Of a stretch of DNA of 64,000 nt, positions 22,441-29,260 are shown one piece after another. The stretch is from NCBI GenBank assembly GCA_026707325.1, contig JAPOXA010000037.1, forward strand, positions 62,001 through 126,000. Reading direction: 5' to 3'. Made by a program: the position numbers and the translations under genes. How positions within the stretch are numbered: the first letter of the stretch is position 1; every line of letters starts with the position of its first letter. The stretch comes from Acidobacteriota bacterium. Lineage in GTDB: Bacteria; Acidobacteriota; Thermoanaerobaculia; Multivoradales; Multivoraceae. The notes under the pieces are model-generated. The model saw only the letters and a program-made list of their open reading frames with translations. It made no database searches and was not told the origin of the DNA.

Positions 22441-22456
22441 GGAACAAGCCGATCTC
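21429..22456 (+). repeat. 1,028-bp direct repeat, copy 2
   Basis: See copy 1 at 19902-20929; this copy extends 16 bp past the stop codon of paralogue 2. After it the flanks differ completely (TTGACCCGAG after copy 1, GCGGCTGGCC after copy 2). Confidence 0.95.
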
Positions 22457-22609
22457 GCGGCTGGCCGCGGTGTCCGCGGCGGCGGGCTCGGGTGGCGGGC
22501 CCGATGTGATACACAACGAACGGCCCGGGCGGCATCGGCGTGCTCTGGGGCCGTCGAACTCTCGATTACGCCCTCGGCTCAGGCCGCCGAGCCCCCAGGA
22601 GGAACCCCC

Positions 22610-23635
22610 GTGAAGCCGATCATCCTTGCCGCGCTCCTGGGCGTGTCGCCCTCCCTTGTCCTTGGCCAGGGCGCCGCTTGTCCCGAGGAGACCTGCCAGG
22701 TCGCTCCCTACTTCGCGGGCGACGGCGGCTTCGTGGGCAAGTCGGCGAACAACGGCGGCGAAAGCGATCTCACGGTCCACGTGATCTGCGGGAGCACGAC
22801 GGTCGTGACCACCGTCACGCCGGATGCGGACGGCATCGTGCGTCAGGCTCTGACGTCGGCGAACGGCTTGAACTGCCGCGACGGCGGCGCCGGGAGGATC
22901 GAGATCGACAACCTGCAACCCGGCGGCTGGTACTGGATCAACGACGCGCGGAACTCGGCCGTGTCCGCTCTGATTCCGAAGGAGGCGGCGGGCAACGAAC
23001 AGGTCGAGCCGACGGATCCGGGAGGCGTCGTCCTCAACAGCCTCGAGGATGGTCTCGCCACGCTCGTCAAGGAACCGGCGTCGGGCCGGGTTGGCGTCAT
23101 CCCGCACGTGGTGCCCGGGAAGCTGGTCAAGCCTTGCAGCGGCCGGGCGGGTACGGAGTCCGCCTCGGATTGCCACCTGGGATCGCCGGAAGACTGGCGT
23201 GTGAGCGCGAACCCCTCCTCGGTCGTTCGGCCGACCGGCGGGCAACAGCGGAAAGAAGTGATCGTGACGCTGCATGGCGCCAGTTTCATCGAGACGGGCG
23301 ACGTGGCGGCGAGGGCGGAGATCGAACACCACGAGAGCGTATCGGGGATTCTGCTTGCGCGGGACGTGGGTGGAGCGCCTCCCCAGGGCGAGCCGGGCGT
23401 TCTCGGTTGGCGCTTGGAGGTTACGCCCGACGACGACCGCTGCCTGCCGGCGAACAACGACCCGGATCGCCTCTCGCCTCAGACGATCACGTTCACGATC
23501 GCGCAGATGGACGGGGTCGTTCCCGATCCGCCGGACGGTACGGTGAAGACGACGTTCACGGTCAACTGCCCCAGGGACTCGGCGGCGTCCGAGGCGGTCG
23601 AGCTCGTGCCGGAGAACCCGTTCCCGATCAACTGA
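22610..23635 (+). CDS. Secreted protein of unrecognised family, paralogue 3 of 3
   Basis: A 341-residue protein with a GTG start at 22610, seven bases after a perfect AGGAGG (22597-22602). Signal peptide MKPIILAALLGVSPSLVLGQ. It shares with the two preceding genes the motifs CPEETCQVAPYFAGDGGFVG, ICGSTTV, GLNCRDGGAG, GGWYWINDARNSAVSALIP, GRVGVIPHVVP and the C-terminal ELVPENPFPIN, but at a much lower level of identity and with a shorter central part. It therefore defines which residues of this unnamed family are conserved: the cysteine pairs, GGW-W-D-SAV and the PENPFP tail. Exported; function unknown. Confidence 0.8.
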   Translation: MKPIILAALLGVSPSLVLGQGAACPEETCQVAPYFAGDGGFVGKSANNGGESDLTVHVICGSTTVVTTVTPDADGIVRQALTSANGLNCRDGGAGRIEIDNLQPGGWYWINDARNSAVSALIPKEAAGNEQVEPTDPGGVVLNSLEDGLATLVKEPASGRVGVIPHVVPGKLVKPCSGRAGTESASDCHLGSPEDWRVSANPSSVVRPTGGQQRKEVIVTLHGASFIETGDVAARAEIEHHESVSGILLARDVGGAPPQGEPGVLGWRLEVTPDDDRCLPANNDPDRLSPQTITFTIAQMDGVVPDPPDGTVKTTFTVNCPRDSAASEAVELVPENPFPIN

Positions 23636-23709
23636 CGCGCGAGGCGCGCCAAGCGGCCATCCACGAAGCTCGACCGGCTCTTCCTCAACTGACTGCGCTC
23701 ACGGACGAC

Positions 23710-24099
23710 TCACGTTACCTTCGCCGCCCGGGACGGGACGTTGTTCCAGAGCCACCGCGCCTCTTCCCGCAGCGTGCGTGCAAAGCGGCCGCCGCCTGCC
23801 TGAAGGCGTCGCCACTCGTCCTTTGTGTAGACGATCAGGTCGGTCGGAACCGGGAGCGAGTCCGTTCGCCAGTCGACCGCCCGCTCCATTGACGGGCGGC
23901 GGTCGGACGTGACGATCAGAATCAGGTCCAGGTCGCTGCCGACGCCGGCGTCGCCACGGGCGTAGGAGCCGAAGTAGCCGAGCGCGAGAAGATCGTCCCG
24001 GCGTCTGGCGGCTGCCGCGCCCCAGGCGTTCAGGGCGTCTAGAACCGCCTCAGAACTCGGCCAGTGCTTGACGGACGAAGTCGTGGATGTGACCGGCAA
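23710..24099 (-). CDS. MNT-type nucleotidyltransferase (antitoxin-like partner of HEPN)
   Basis: A nucleotidyltransferase domain with the diagnostic GYFGSYARGDAGVGSDLDLI (GSxARG...SDxDL) and DLIVYTKDEWRRL; the C-terminus is REEARWLWN. No ATG is available near the HEPN stop in this frame; TTG at 24099, which overlaps the HEPN gene by about 50 bp, is my best guess, giving 129 residues. Family knowledge: minimal nucleotidyltransferases paired with HEPN proteins form toxin-antitoxin modules (MntA AMPylates the HEPN toxin) or regulatory pairs. Gene order HEPN then MNT on the minus strand matches that arrangement. Confidence 0.78.
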   Translation of the reverse strand: MPVTSTTSSVKHWPSSEAVLDALNAWGAAAARRRDDLLALGYFGSYARGDAGVGSDLDLILIVTSDRRPSMERAVDWRTDSLPVPTDLIVYTKDEWRRLQAGGGRFARTLREEARWLWNNVPSRAAKVT

Positions 24100-24439
24100 G
24101 ACGAATCCCCAGTTCGCTGTGAATCGGGCCGTAGTGCTCGAACGGCGCCCCCTCTTCATGGCCGTTCGGATACCGCGCGGGAATGTAGAAGCCGTCGAGC
24201 GTGATACCCGCTTCCACCTGCGCGTCGGGCACGGGCATCGGCAGGTCGGCCAGAAGGCTGACGATGGCGTGTCCCCAGGCTTCCTGCCCGTGCGCCAGAT
24301 GAAGCGCCTTGACGGCCTTCTCGGCCGACTGGTGCGCCGCGAAACAGGCCCAGTCGTGCCGTCCGTCGCGCCGCGCGCCTTCGGCATGTTTCAGGTCGTG
24401 CCGAGCCTGATTCCACCAGTCCTGCCACTGTTGCGCCAT
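24050..24439 (-). CDS. HEPN domain protein (toxin-like partner of MNT nucleotidyltransferase)
   Basis: A 129-residue all-alpha protein from ATG 24439. Helices WWNQARHDLKHAEGARRDGR and HDWACFAAHQSAEKAVKAL are the classic HEPN core, followed by WGHAIVSLLADLP. The typical RX4-6H ribonuclease motif of HEPN toxins is not obvious; RYPNGH is the only similar string and lies near the C-terminal third. So RNase activity is uncertain and it could be a regulatory HEPN. It overlaps the nucleotidyltransferase gene and lies next to other accessory-type genes (VapBC, an IS remnant). Confidence 0.82.
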   Translation of the reverse strand: MAQQWQDWWNQARHDLKHAEGARRDGRHDWACFAAHQSAEKAVKALHLAHGQEAWGHAIVSLLADLPMPVPDAQVEAGITLDGFYIPARYPNGHEEGAPFEHYGPIHSELGIRLAGHIHDFVRQALAEF

Positions 24440-24526
24440 CGCGACTCCTGGTTGGCAGTCTACTCGGCGCTGCTCGCTTGCGACCACCGCTTGTAGTGGC
24501 TCAGTGCATATGAGACTCGGAGGTCT

Positions 24527-24612
24527 TCAAGCCGCTGTGTTGTGGAGATACTGCCACGGCGTGAGTCCTCCGAGGGCCTGGTGTGGCCTTTGTCGGCTGC
24601 AGTCGCGTTGAC
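24527..24612 (-). mobile_element. C-terminal remnant of an IS3/IS481-type transposase (DDE integrase)
   Basis: On the minus strand one frame reads CSRQRPHQALGGLTPWQYLH, matching the conserved end of rve-domain transposases (YNxxRPHxALGxxTPxEY). About 28 residues remain, with no DDE motif and no terminal inverted repeat visible, so it is a relic. It directly precedes a truncated nuclease-like gene, suggesting the insertion or its deletion removed that gene's 5' part. Confidence 0.65.
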
Positions 24613-24632
24613 CCGTCTGCCCTTCCGGTACG

Positions 24633-24938
24633 ATGAAGGAACCGATGAGTATGACCGACCACGCTGCGGGAGCGAACGGCCGGGAAGTCGTTGTGGTGGA
24701 AGTGAAGACGACTCTGCGGTCGGAGGACGTGACGGAGTTTCTCGCCAAGCTGCCGGTGTTTCCGGAGTTCTGCAAGGAGTATCGGGGCAGGCGGATTCTC
24801 GGCGCCATGGCCTACCTCGACAGCGACGCTTCGGTGACCGCGTACGCGGAGAGGCAGGGACTCTTCGTCATCCGCGCGACCGGGAGCAGCGCCAGCATCG
24901 TCAATCCGCCGGACTTCGAGCCGCGCGTGTTCGGCTGA
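24633..24938 (+). pseudogene. C-terminal fragment of a PD-(D/E)XK nuclease-like (DUF3782-type) protein
   Basis: A 101-residue frame. VVVVEVKTTLRSEDVTEFL carries the ExK half of a PD-(D/E)XK site, and RRILGAMAYLDSDASVTAYA with GLFVIRATGSSASIVNPPDF matches the usual C-terminus of DUF3782-like proteins. Full-length members have over 100 further residues before VVVEVKTT, including the first catalytic Asp; here the segment is preceded by unrelated sequence and an IS remnant. It could still be translated (ATG at 24633 or 24645), but is probably non-functional. Confidence 0.6.
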
Positions 24939-24963
24939 CCCGCGGCGTCCTGGGGCCCTCCTG

Positions 24964-26022
24964 ATGGCCGGTCTCGAAGCGAGGGCGACGGGCGATTTGG
25001 GGATGTTCTTCCGGGGCGCCGGAGACGCCGAGGCGGCCGGCTACTGGTCCCGCCAGTGCACCCGGGCGGACTATGCGCTGCCCGAGCCCGGCGTCGACTG
25101 TTCCTGGAACTACGGGCCGTGCCTGCGGGCCGCTCGCGGGGACTGGCCGGGGCTGCGCGAGGCGCTGGACCACTACTGGGCGCACGGCGCCGGGAACGAG
25201 TTCAACTCGCCGCTCTACACCGGCCGCGTCCATGTCGCGGCCGCTCTGGGGGCGCTCCTGGGAGGCGGCCGGGAGGCGTGGGCCTTTCTGCACCGCTGGA
25301 CCGGGTTCCTGGCGCTCCAGGCGACCGTCGTCGGCCCGCCCCGGAAGCGGGAGACGTTTCGCTGGGCCGGGGAAACCAGGCCTCTGCGCCACCTGCGGAC
25401 CGGCCGCGGCATCGCGATGCCCTCCACCGGGATGCGGGCGAACGGCAACGCCCTCTGCAATCCGATGGTCGAGCCGGTCCTGGCTCACGTGCTCGGACTG
25501 GAGCACCGGACGCGGCAACCCCGCCGCTGGCGCGACTGGCGGCCGCCGCGCGACAAGGAGGAGTGGGCGCGGAGCGGCTCGCCGCCCAACCCGTTCGCCT
25601 ACCTGGAGACGGTCCGGCAGGCGGAAGCGCGATCGGGAACGCCGTTGAAGGAGCAGCCCTTCAACGCGTTCTGCGCCAGGGCGGTTCAGGGCGACATGGA
25701 AGCCTGGCGGGAGCTCGCGAAGGCGGTCGAAGGCGCCGGCGTGCCGCTGCCCCGCGGGCTCGTCCGGTTCGTGATCGAGCGTCGGCCGGGGGCCGTGGTC
25801 ACGTTCTGGGAGGGCAGGTCGCCGACCCGCCAGAAACCCTCCGTGCCGGCCGCGGCAGTCATCGGCGACCGCCGCCACGTTCTGATGCCGGCGAAGTGGC
25901 AGATTCCGAGCACTCAGACGAGATCGCGGATCAGCGAGGCGGAGGTGCGTGCGGAGGCGGACGCGTCGGACGTTCTGCCTCGGCTGGCGGAGCCGGCGGG
26001 AATGCTGGAACTCGCTCGCTAA
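24964..26022 (+). CDS. Hypothetical protein, 352 residues
   Basis: I do not recognise this protein. It is predicted soluble, rich in Arg, Trp and Gly, with no signal peptide. Visible patterns are YWSRQCTRADYALPEPGVDC near the N-terminus, WAFLHRWTGFLALQATVV in the middle and FAYLETVRQAEARSGTPLK further on. The C-terminal 60 residues are rich in Arg/Ala and probably disordered. Codon third positions follow the GC-rich pattern of neighbours, supporting real coding. It starts 26 bases after the truncated nuclease gene and may be part of the same accessory patch. Confidence 0.55.
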   Translation: MAGLEARATGDLGMFFRGAGDAEAAGYWSRQCTRADYALPEPGVDCSWNYGPCLRAARGDWPGLREALDHYWAHGAGNEFNSPLYTGRVHVAAALGALLGGGREAWAFLHRWTGFLALQATVVGPPRKRETFRWAGETRPLRHLRTGRGIAMPSTGMRANGNALCNPMVEPVLAHVLGLEHRTRQPRRWRDWRPPRDKEEWARSGSPPNPFAYLETVRQAEARSGTPLKEQPFNAFCARAVQGDMEAWRELAKAVEGAGVPLPRGLVRFVIERRPGAVVTFWEGRSPTRQKPSVPAAAVIGDRRHVLMPAKWQIPSTQTRSRISEAEVRAEADASDVLPRLAEPAGMLELAR

Positions 26023-26072
26023 CGCTACTCCCCTTCGCCGCCCCCGACGGGACGTTCCCCGTGTGCCGCGCC

Positions 26073-26438
26073 CTACGACAGGAACGCCAGGCGGACAAGG
26101 GCGAGCGCCGCTGGCACGGCGGTGGCGAGGACGAATCCGAGCAGCCACTTGATCGCCACCAACTGGCCCTTGAGTTCCGCATGCACGGTATCGATGCGTC
26201 CGTTGAGACGCGCTTCCAGCGCATCCATGTGGGCCAGCATCTCTTGCCGCAGCCCCTCGATCCGCTCGCGGACCTCCTGTCTCAGGCCTTCCAGGGCGAC
26301 TGTGAAACCGTCCATCCGGCCGTTCAGCGCCGCCAAGCTGATCTTGAGTTCGGCTACGTCGGTCTTCAGGATGCCCACGTCGGTCTTCAGGACGCTTACG
26401 TCGTCCTTTCTCGCCAGCCGCTCTTCGGTTCCGCTCAT
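26073..26438 (-). CDS. Coiled-coil protein with C-terminal transmembrane helix (DUF1640-like)
   Basis: A 121-residue protein from ATG 26438 (an ATG three bases earlier is also possible). Residues ~10-90 are heptad-rich, with the repeated DVSVLKTDVGILKTDVAELK and LEGLRQEVRERIEGLRQEML. The C-terminus is one membrane helix (WLLGFVLATAVPAALALVRL). This layout, a long coiled coil and a tail anchor, is that of bacterial DUF1640/CCDC90-like proteins; a second member occurs at 50790-51023. Function is unknown; probably an inner-membrane oligomer. Confidence 0.7.
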   Translation of the reverse strand: MSGTEERLARKDDVSVLKTDVGILKTDVAELKISLAALNGRMDGFTVALEGLRQEVRERIEGLRQEMLAHMDALEARLNGRIDTVHAELKGQLVAIKWLLGFVLATAVPAALALVRLAFLS

Positions 26439-26621
26439 CACGTCAATCAGAACTCGAGCTTGAGCAGCATCGAACCCTGCCTCCTCAAGCGTTCTTCGGG
26501 TGTCTTCTCATCGATAGCCTACAGCAGGGCTCGTCATGGTCTCTCCTTCCATACGGATGTCGGCAGGTTGGCGACCTGCCGTCTGGTCTCTATGGACGAG
26601 GACGGATTTGGCGCGTCTCTC

Positions 26622-26659
26622 TTGACTGCGGCCCGGACATGGTCTATGTTGGACCATGT
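26622..26659 (+). promoter_or_regulatory. Promoter and palindromic operator of the VapBC-type pair
   Basis: TTGACT (26622-26627) and TATGTT (26645-26650) are 17 bp apart. An 8-bp inverted repeat, ACATGGTC (26637-26644) N7 GACCATGT (26652-26659), covers the -10 box and ends 6 bases before the AGGAGG ribosome site. Known VapB/Phd antitoxins repress their own operons through such palindromes, so this is the expected binding site. Confidence 0.7.
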
Positions 26660-26681
26660 TCGACAGGAGGAACCTACCCCC

Positions 26682-26975
26682 GTGAAGGCCGAGCAGACCG
26701 ATTCGCCAAGAGCCTGGACAGTCGCCGAGGCGAAGGCGCGCCTGTCGGAGATCCTCCGGCTCGCGGAGCAGGAGGGACCCCAGCAGATCGGTAGACGGAA
26801 CACGTTCGTCGTTGTGCCGAAGCGGGAGTGGGATCAGCGCTCGACGCCGAAGAAACCGCTCGGGCGGTGGCTTGTCCAGAACGTGCCCAGGGGGCTTGAA
26901 CTCGAACTCCCCGACCGGAAGGATGATCCTGAGCGCGAGATCCCCTTCCAGGGCGACGAGTGGGATTGGGATTGA
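26682..26975 (+). CDS. Phd/YefM-type antitoxin (VapB-like)
   Basis: A 97-residue protein from GTG 26682, with AGGAGG at 26665-26670. The N-terminal half has the Phd/YefM pattern (AWTVAEAKARLSEILRLAEQ, GPQQIGRRNTFVVVPKREWD), the DNA-binding dimer fold. The C-terminal half is charged and acidic (LPDRKDDPEREIPFQGDEWD), as expected for the toxin-neutralising tail. It overlaps the PIN toxin gene by 16 bp, so the two are translationally coupled. An operator-like palindrome lies just upstream. Confidence 0.85.
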   Translation: MKAEQTDSPRAWTVAEAKARLSEILRLAEQEGPQQIGRRNTFVVVPKREWDQRSTPKKPLGRWLVQNVPRGLELELPDRKDDPEREIPFQGDEWDWD

Positions 26976-27397
26976 GGGGGTTCCTGCTCGATACGAACGT
27001 CGTCTCGGAGTTGGTGAAGTCGGCGCCGGACCTCCAGGTCGTGGCGTTCCTGAACTCCAGGGACGACCTTTGGCTTTCGACCATCGTGATTCACGAACTC
27101 CACTTCGGGCTGCGGCTGCTTCCCACGGGGCGCCGCCAGCGCGAACTCCGGAAGGTGCTGTCCGCCATCGTTGCGGAGCACGACGACCGCCTTCTCGGTG
27201 TCGGGCGCCGCGTGGCGCAGCACGCGGCGACGCTGCGCGCCCAGGCGCGCCACGCGGGCCGAACGACAAGTCTTGCGGATGCGCTCATCGCGGGAACCGC
27301 GGCTGTGCACCACCTGACGGTTGCGACCAGGAACGTCTCCCACTTCCGAAGTCTGGGCGTCGATGTCGTCAGTCCCTGGGAACCCCTGACCGGCTAG
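26960..27397 (+). CDS. PIN-domain ribonuclease toxin (VapC family)
   Basis: A 145-residue protein starting at GTG 26960, inside the end of the antitoxin gene. PIN acidic residues are present: FLLDTNVVSEL (first Asp), STIVIHELHFGL (Glu) and SLADALIAGTAA (Asp), with the closing ATRNVSHFRSLGVDVVSPWE. VapC toxins cleave tRNA or rRNA when freed from the antitoxin; the target here is unknown. The four-residue acidic set appears complete, so it is probably functional together with the preceding antitoxin. Confidence 0.9.
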   Translation: MGLGLRGFLLDTNVVSELVKSAPDLQVVAFLNSRDDLWLSTIVIHELHFGLRLLPTGRRQRELRKVLSAIVAEHDDRLLGVGRRVAQHAATLRAQARHAGRTTSLADALIAGTAAVHHLTVATRNVSHFRSLGVDVVSPWEPLTG

Positions 27398-27424
27398 GGG
27401 CCCGCTGTCGGGGATAATCGGCCG

Positions 27425-28216
27425 GTGACGATCGCATCCAGTGTCAGCCGGCGCAGGCAGCACCTGTTCCTGCTGCGCGAGCTCGTCGTCCGCAACGTGC
27501 GGTCGCGGTACGCGGGTTCGGCGCTGGGGCTGGCTTGGTCGCTGCTGAATCCGCTGTGGCAGCTTCTGCTGTTCACCTACGTGTTCTCGTTCCTGCTACG
27601 GTTCCCGCTCGACGGCGAGCGGACGCAGAACTTCGCCGTCTTCCTGTTCTGCGGCCTGCTGCCGTGGATGGCGATCCACGAAGGGGTGAGCCGGTCGGCG
27701 TCGGCGATCACGGACAACGCGGACCTGGTCAAGAAGATGCGGTTGCCGGCGGAGTTGCTCGTGGCGTCGCTGGTGATCGGCGCGCTGCTGCACGCCTCGG
27801 TCGGCGTCGTGGCGTTCGTCGTCATCCTGGCCGTGATCGGTGAACTCTCCGTGGCGAGTCTGCCGCTGCTGCTGGTCGCGGTGCCGCTGCAGGCGGCGCT
27901 GACGTTCGGCCTCGGCCTGGGGCTGGCGGCGGCAAACGCTTACTTCCGCGACACCGCCCAAGCCGCCGGCCTGGTTCTGAACGCCTGGTTCTTCGTGACG
28001 CCGATCATCTACTCGGTGAATGCCATCCCCGCGCAATACTTGAGGTTCCTGGAGTGGAACCCCCTGACCGGCCTGGTCTACCTCTACCGCGCCGCCTTCC
28101 TCGGCGGTGGGGTGCCAGTGAGCCTGGCGCCGCTGCTCGCGGCCACGATCGCCGCGGTGGTCTTCGGCGGCGCGTTGTTCGCCCGCCTGAAGCATGGCCT
28201 CGCCGACGAGATCTGA
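27425..28216 (+). CDS. ABC-2 type polysaccharide/polyol phosphate export permease
   Basis: A 263-residue integral membrane protein, GTG start at 27425. RELVVRNVRSRYAGSALGLA and WSLLNPLWQLLLFTYVFSFL are the N-terminal signature of ABC-2 exporters (Wzm, TagG); about six hydrophobic helices follow, with WNPLTGLVYLYRAAFLGG near the end. It would move a lipid-linked glycan across the inner membrane together with a Wzt/TagH ATPase. No ATPase gene is present nearby in this window, which is unusual, since the two are normally adjacent. The next gene, a GT2 glycosyltransferase, starts directly after its stop codon. Confidence 0.9.
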   Translation: MTIASSVSRRRQHLFLLRELVVRNVRSRYAGSALGLAWSLLNPLWQLLLFTYVFSFLLRFPLDGERTQNFAVFLFCGLLPWMAIHEGVSRSASAITDNADLVKKMRLPAELLVASLVIGALLHASVGVVAFVVILAVIGELSVASLPLLLVAVPLQAALTFGLGLGLAAANAYFRDTAQAAGLVLNAWFFVTPIIYSVNAIPAQYLRFLEWNPLTGLVYLYRAAFLGGGVPVSLAPLLAATIAAVVFGGALFARLKHGLADEI

Positions 28217-29260
28217 GTGATCTCCGCGGTCGTCGTCCACTATCGAACACCCTGGCTGCTCGAAGCCGCGGTGGCGGCGCTCCACGAGGACGCGCGGATG
28301 TCGGCGATTTCGCTCGAGGTGATCGTCGTCGACAACGGCGCCGCGGGCGCGTCGGCGACCGGGGAGGGGGCGCCGGACGGTCTGGAAGCTCAGGTGCTCC
28401 GCCCGGGCGAGAACCTGGGCTACGCAGCCGGCATCAACCTCGGCGCCGAGCGCGCGACGGGGGACGTGCTGCTGCTGATGAACGCCGACGTGGCGGTGGA
28501 GCCCGGCTGCCTGCGCGCCCTGCGCGACGCGCTGGGCGGCGCCGACATCGCGGGGCCGCGCCTGTTCTGGGACGAGGGCTGCCGGCTGATGCTGCCGCCG
28601 CAGGCGCTTCGGACGCGGCGGGCGGAGCTGGACGCGGCGTGGGCGGAGCGCTCTCCGGCCTGGGGCCGCTTCTTCCGGGGCCGGTGGCGGCGCCGCGCCC
28701 GCGCCTTCTGGGGGGCCGACGCGCCCGTGACCTGCTACGAACTGACCGGCGCCTGCCTGGCGGTTACCCGGGACGGCTGGCGGCGGGTGGGGCGGTTCGA
28801 CGAGGGCTTTCGGCTCTACTTCGAGGAGACGGAGTGGCTGCTGCGGGCGCGGAGCGCCGGCGTTCGCGCGGTGCTGGCGCCCGCGGCGCGCTGCGTCCAC
28901 GCCTACGACCAGAGCGCGAAGCGGGAACCGCGGGCCCAGTTGTGGTTCGAGGAGTCGGCGGAACGCTTCCGGCGACGCCGCTACGGGGCGTGGTTCGCGG
29001 CGCTGTTGCGCCGCCTGGAGCGGGTGCCGCGGCGGTTCGAGGACGTGGCCCCGCTCGCCGGCGGGGGGACCGGCGACGAGGTCTGGGTCGAGGTGACGCC
29101 GCTGCCGCTGGGCGCTCCGGCCACCGGCTGTCGCATCTCGGCCGGCGCGGCGGCCGACTTCGACATTCCGGCGGACGTGCTGGGCGGGGCGCGGTCGGAC
29201 CTCTGGGTGCGCGTGACGGATGGGAACTGCCGCGACCTGGGGGGGTGGCTGGTGAGCTAG
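28217..29260 (+). CDS. Family 2 glycosyltransferase (rhamnosyltransferase-like)
   Basis: A 347-residue protein with a GTG start immediately after the permease TGA. ISAVVVHYRTPWLLEAAVAA is the usual GT2 opening, IVVDNGAAG and GENLGYAAGINLGAERATGD the nucleotide-sugar region, LLLMNADVAVEPGCL the DxD-like site, ELTGACLAVTRDGWRRVGRF and FEETEWLLRARSAG the acceptor-side motifs. The last ~80 residues form an extra beta-rich segment (VWVEVTPLPLG...DLWVRVTDGN). It probably adds a deoxysugar to the glycan exported by the neighbouring permease. The gene ends in CTAG, shared with the stop of the convergent gene. Confidence 0.88.
   Translation: MISAVVVHYRTPWLLEAAVAALHEDARMSAISLEVIVVDNGAAGASATGEGAPDGLEAQVLRPGENLGYAAGINLGAERATGDVLLLMNADVAVEPGCLRALRDALGGADIAGPRLFWDEGCRLMLPPQALRTRRAELDAAWAERSPAWGRFFRGRWRRRARAFWGADAPVTCYELTGACLAVTRDGWRRVGRFDEGFRLYFEETEWLLRARSAGVRAVLAPAARCVHAYDQSAKREPRAQLWFEESAERFRRRRYGAWFAALLRRLERVPRRFEDVAPLAGGGTGDEVWVEVTPLPLGAPATGCRISAGAAADFDIPADVLGGARSDLWVRVTDGNCRDLGGWLVS

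Noticed and set aside
29202-29214. CTCTGGGTGCGCG, identical to the tip of the repeat family, inside the GT2 gene
   Set aside because: Thirteen bases only, with no adjoining hairpin (continues TGACGGATGG); it encodes LWVRV in a normal protein context, so chance is likely.
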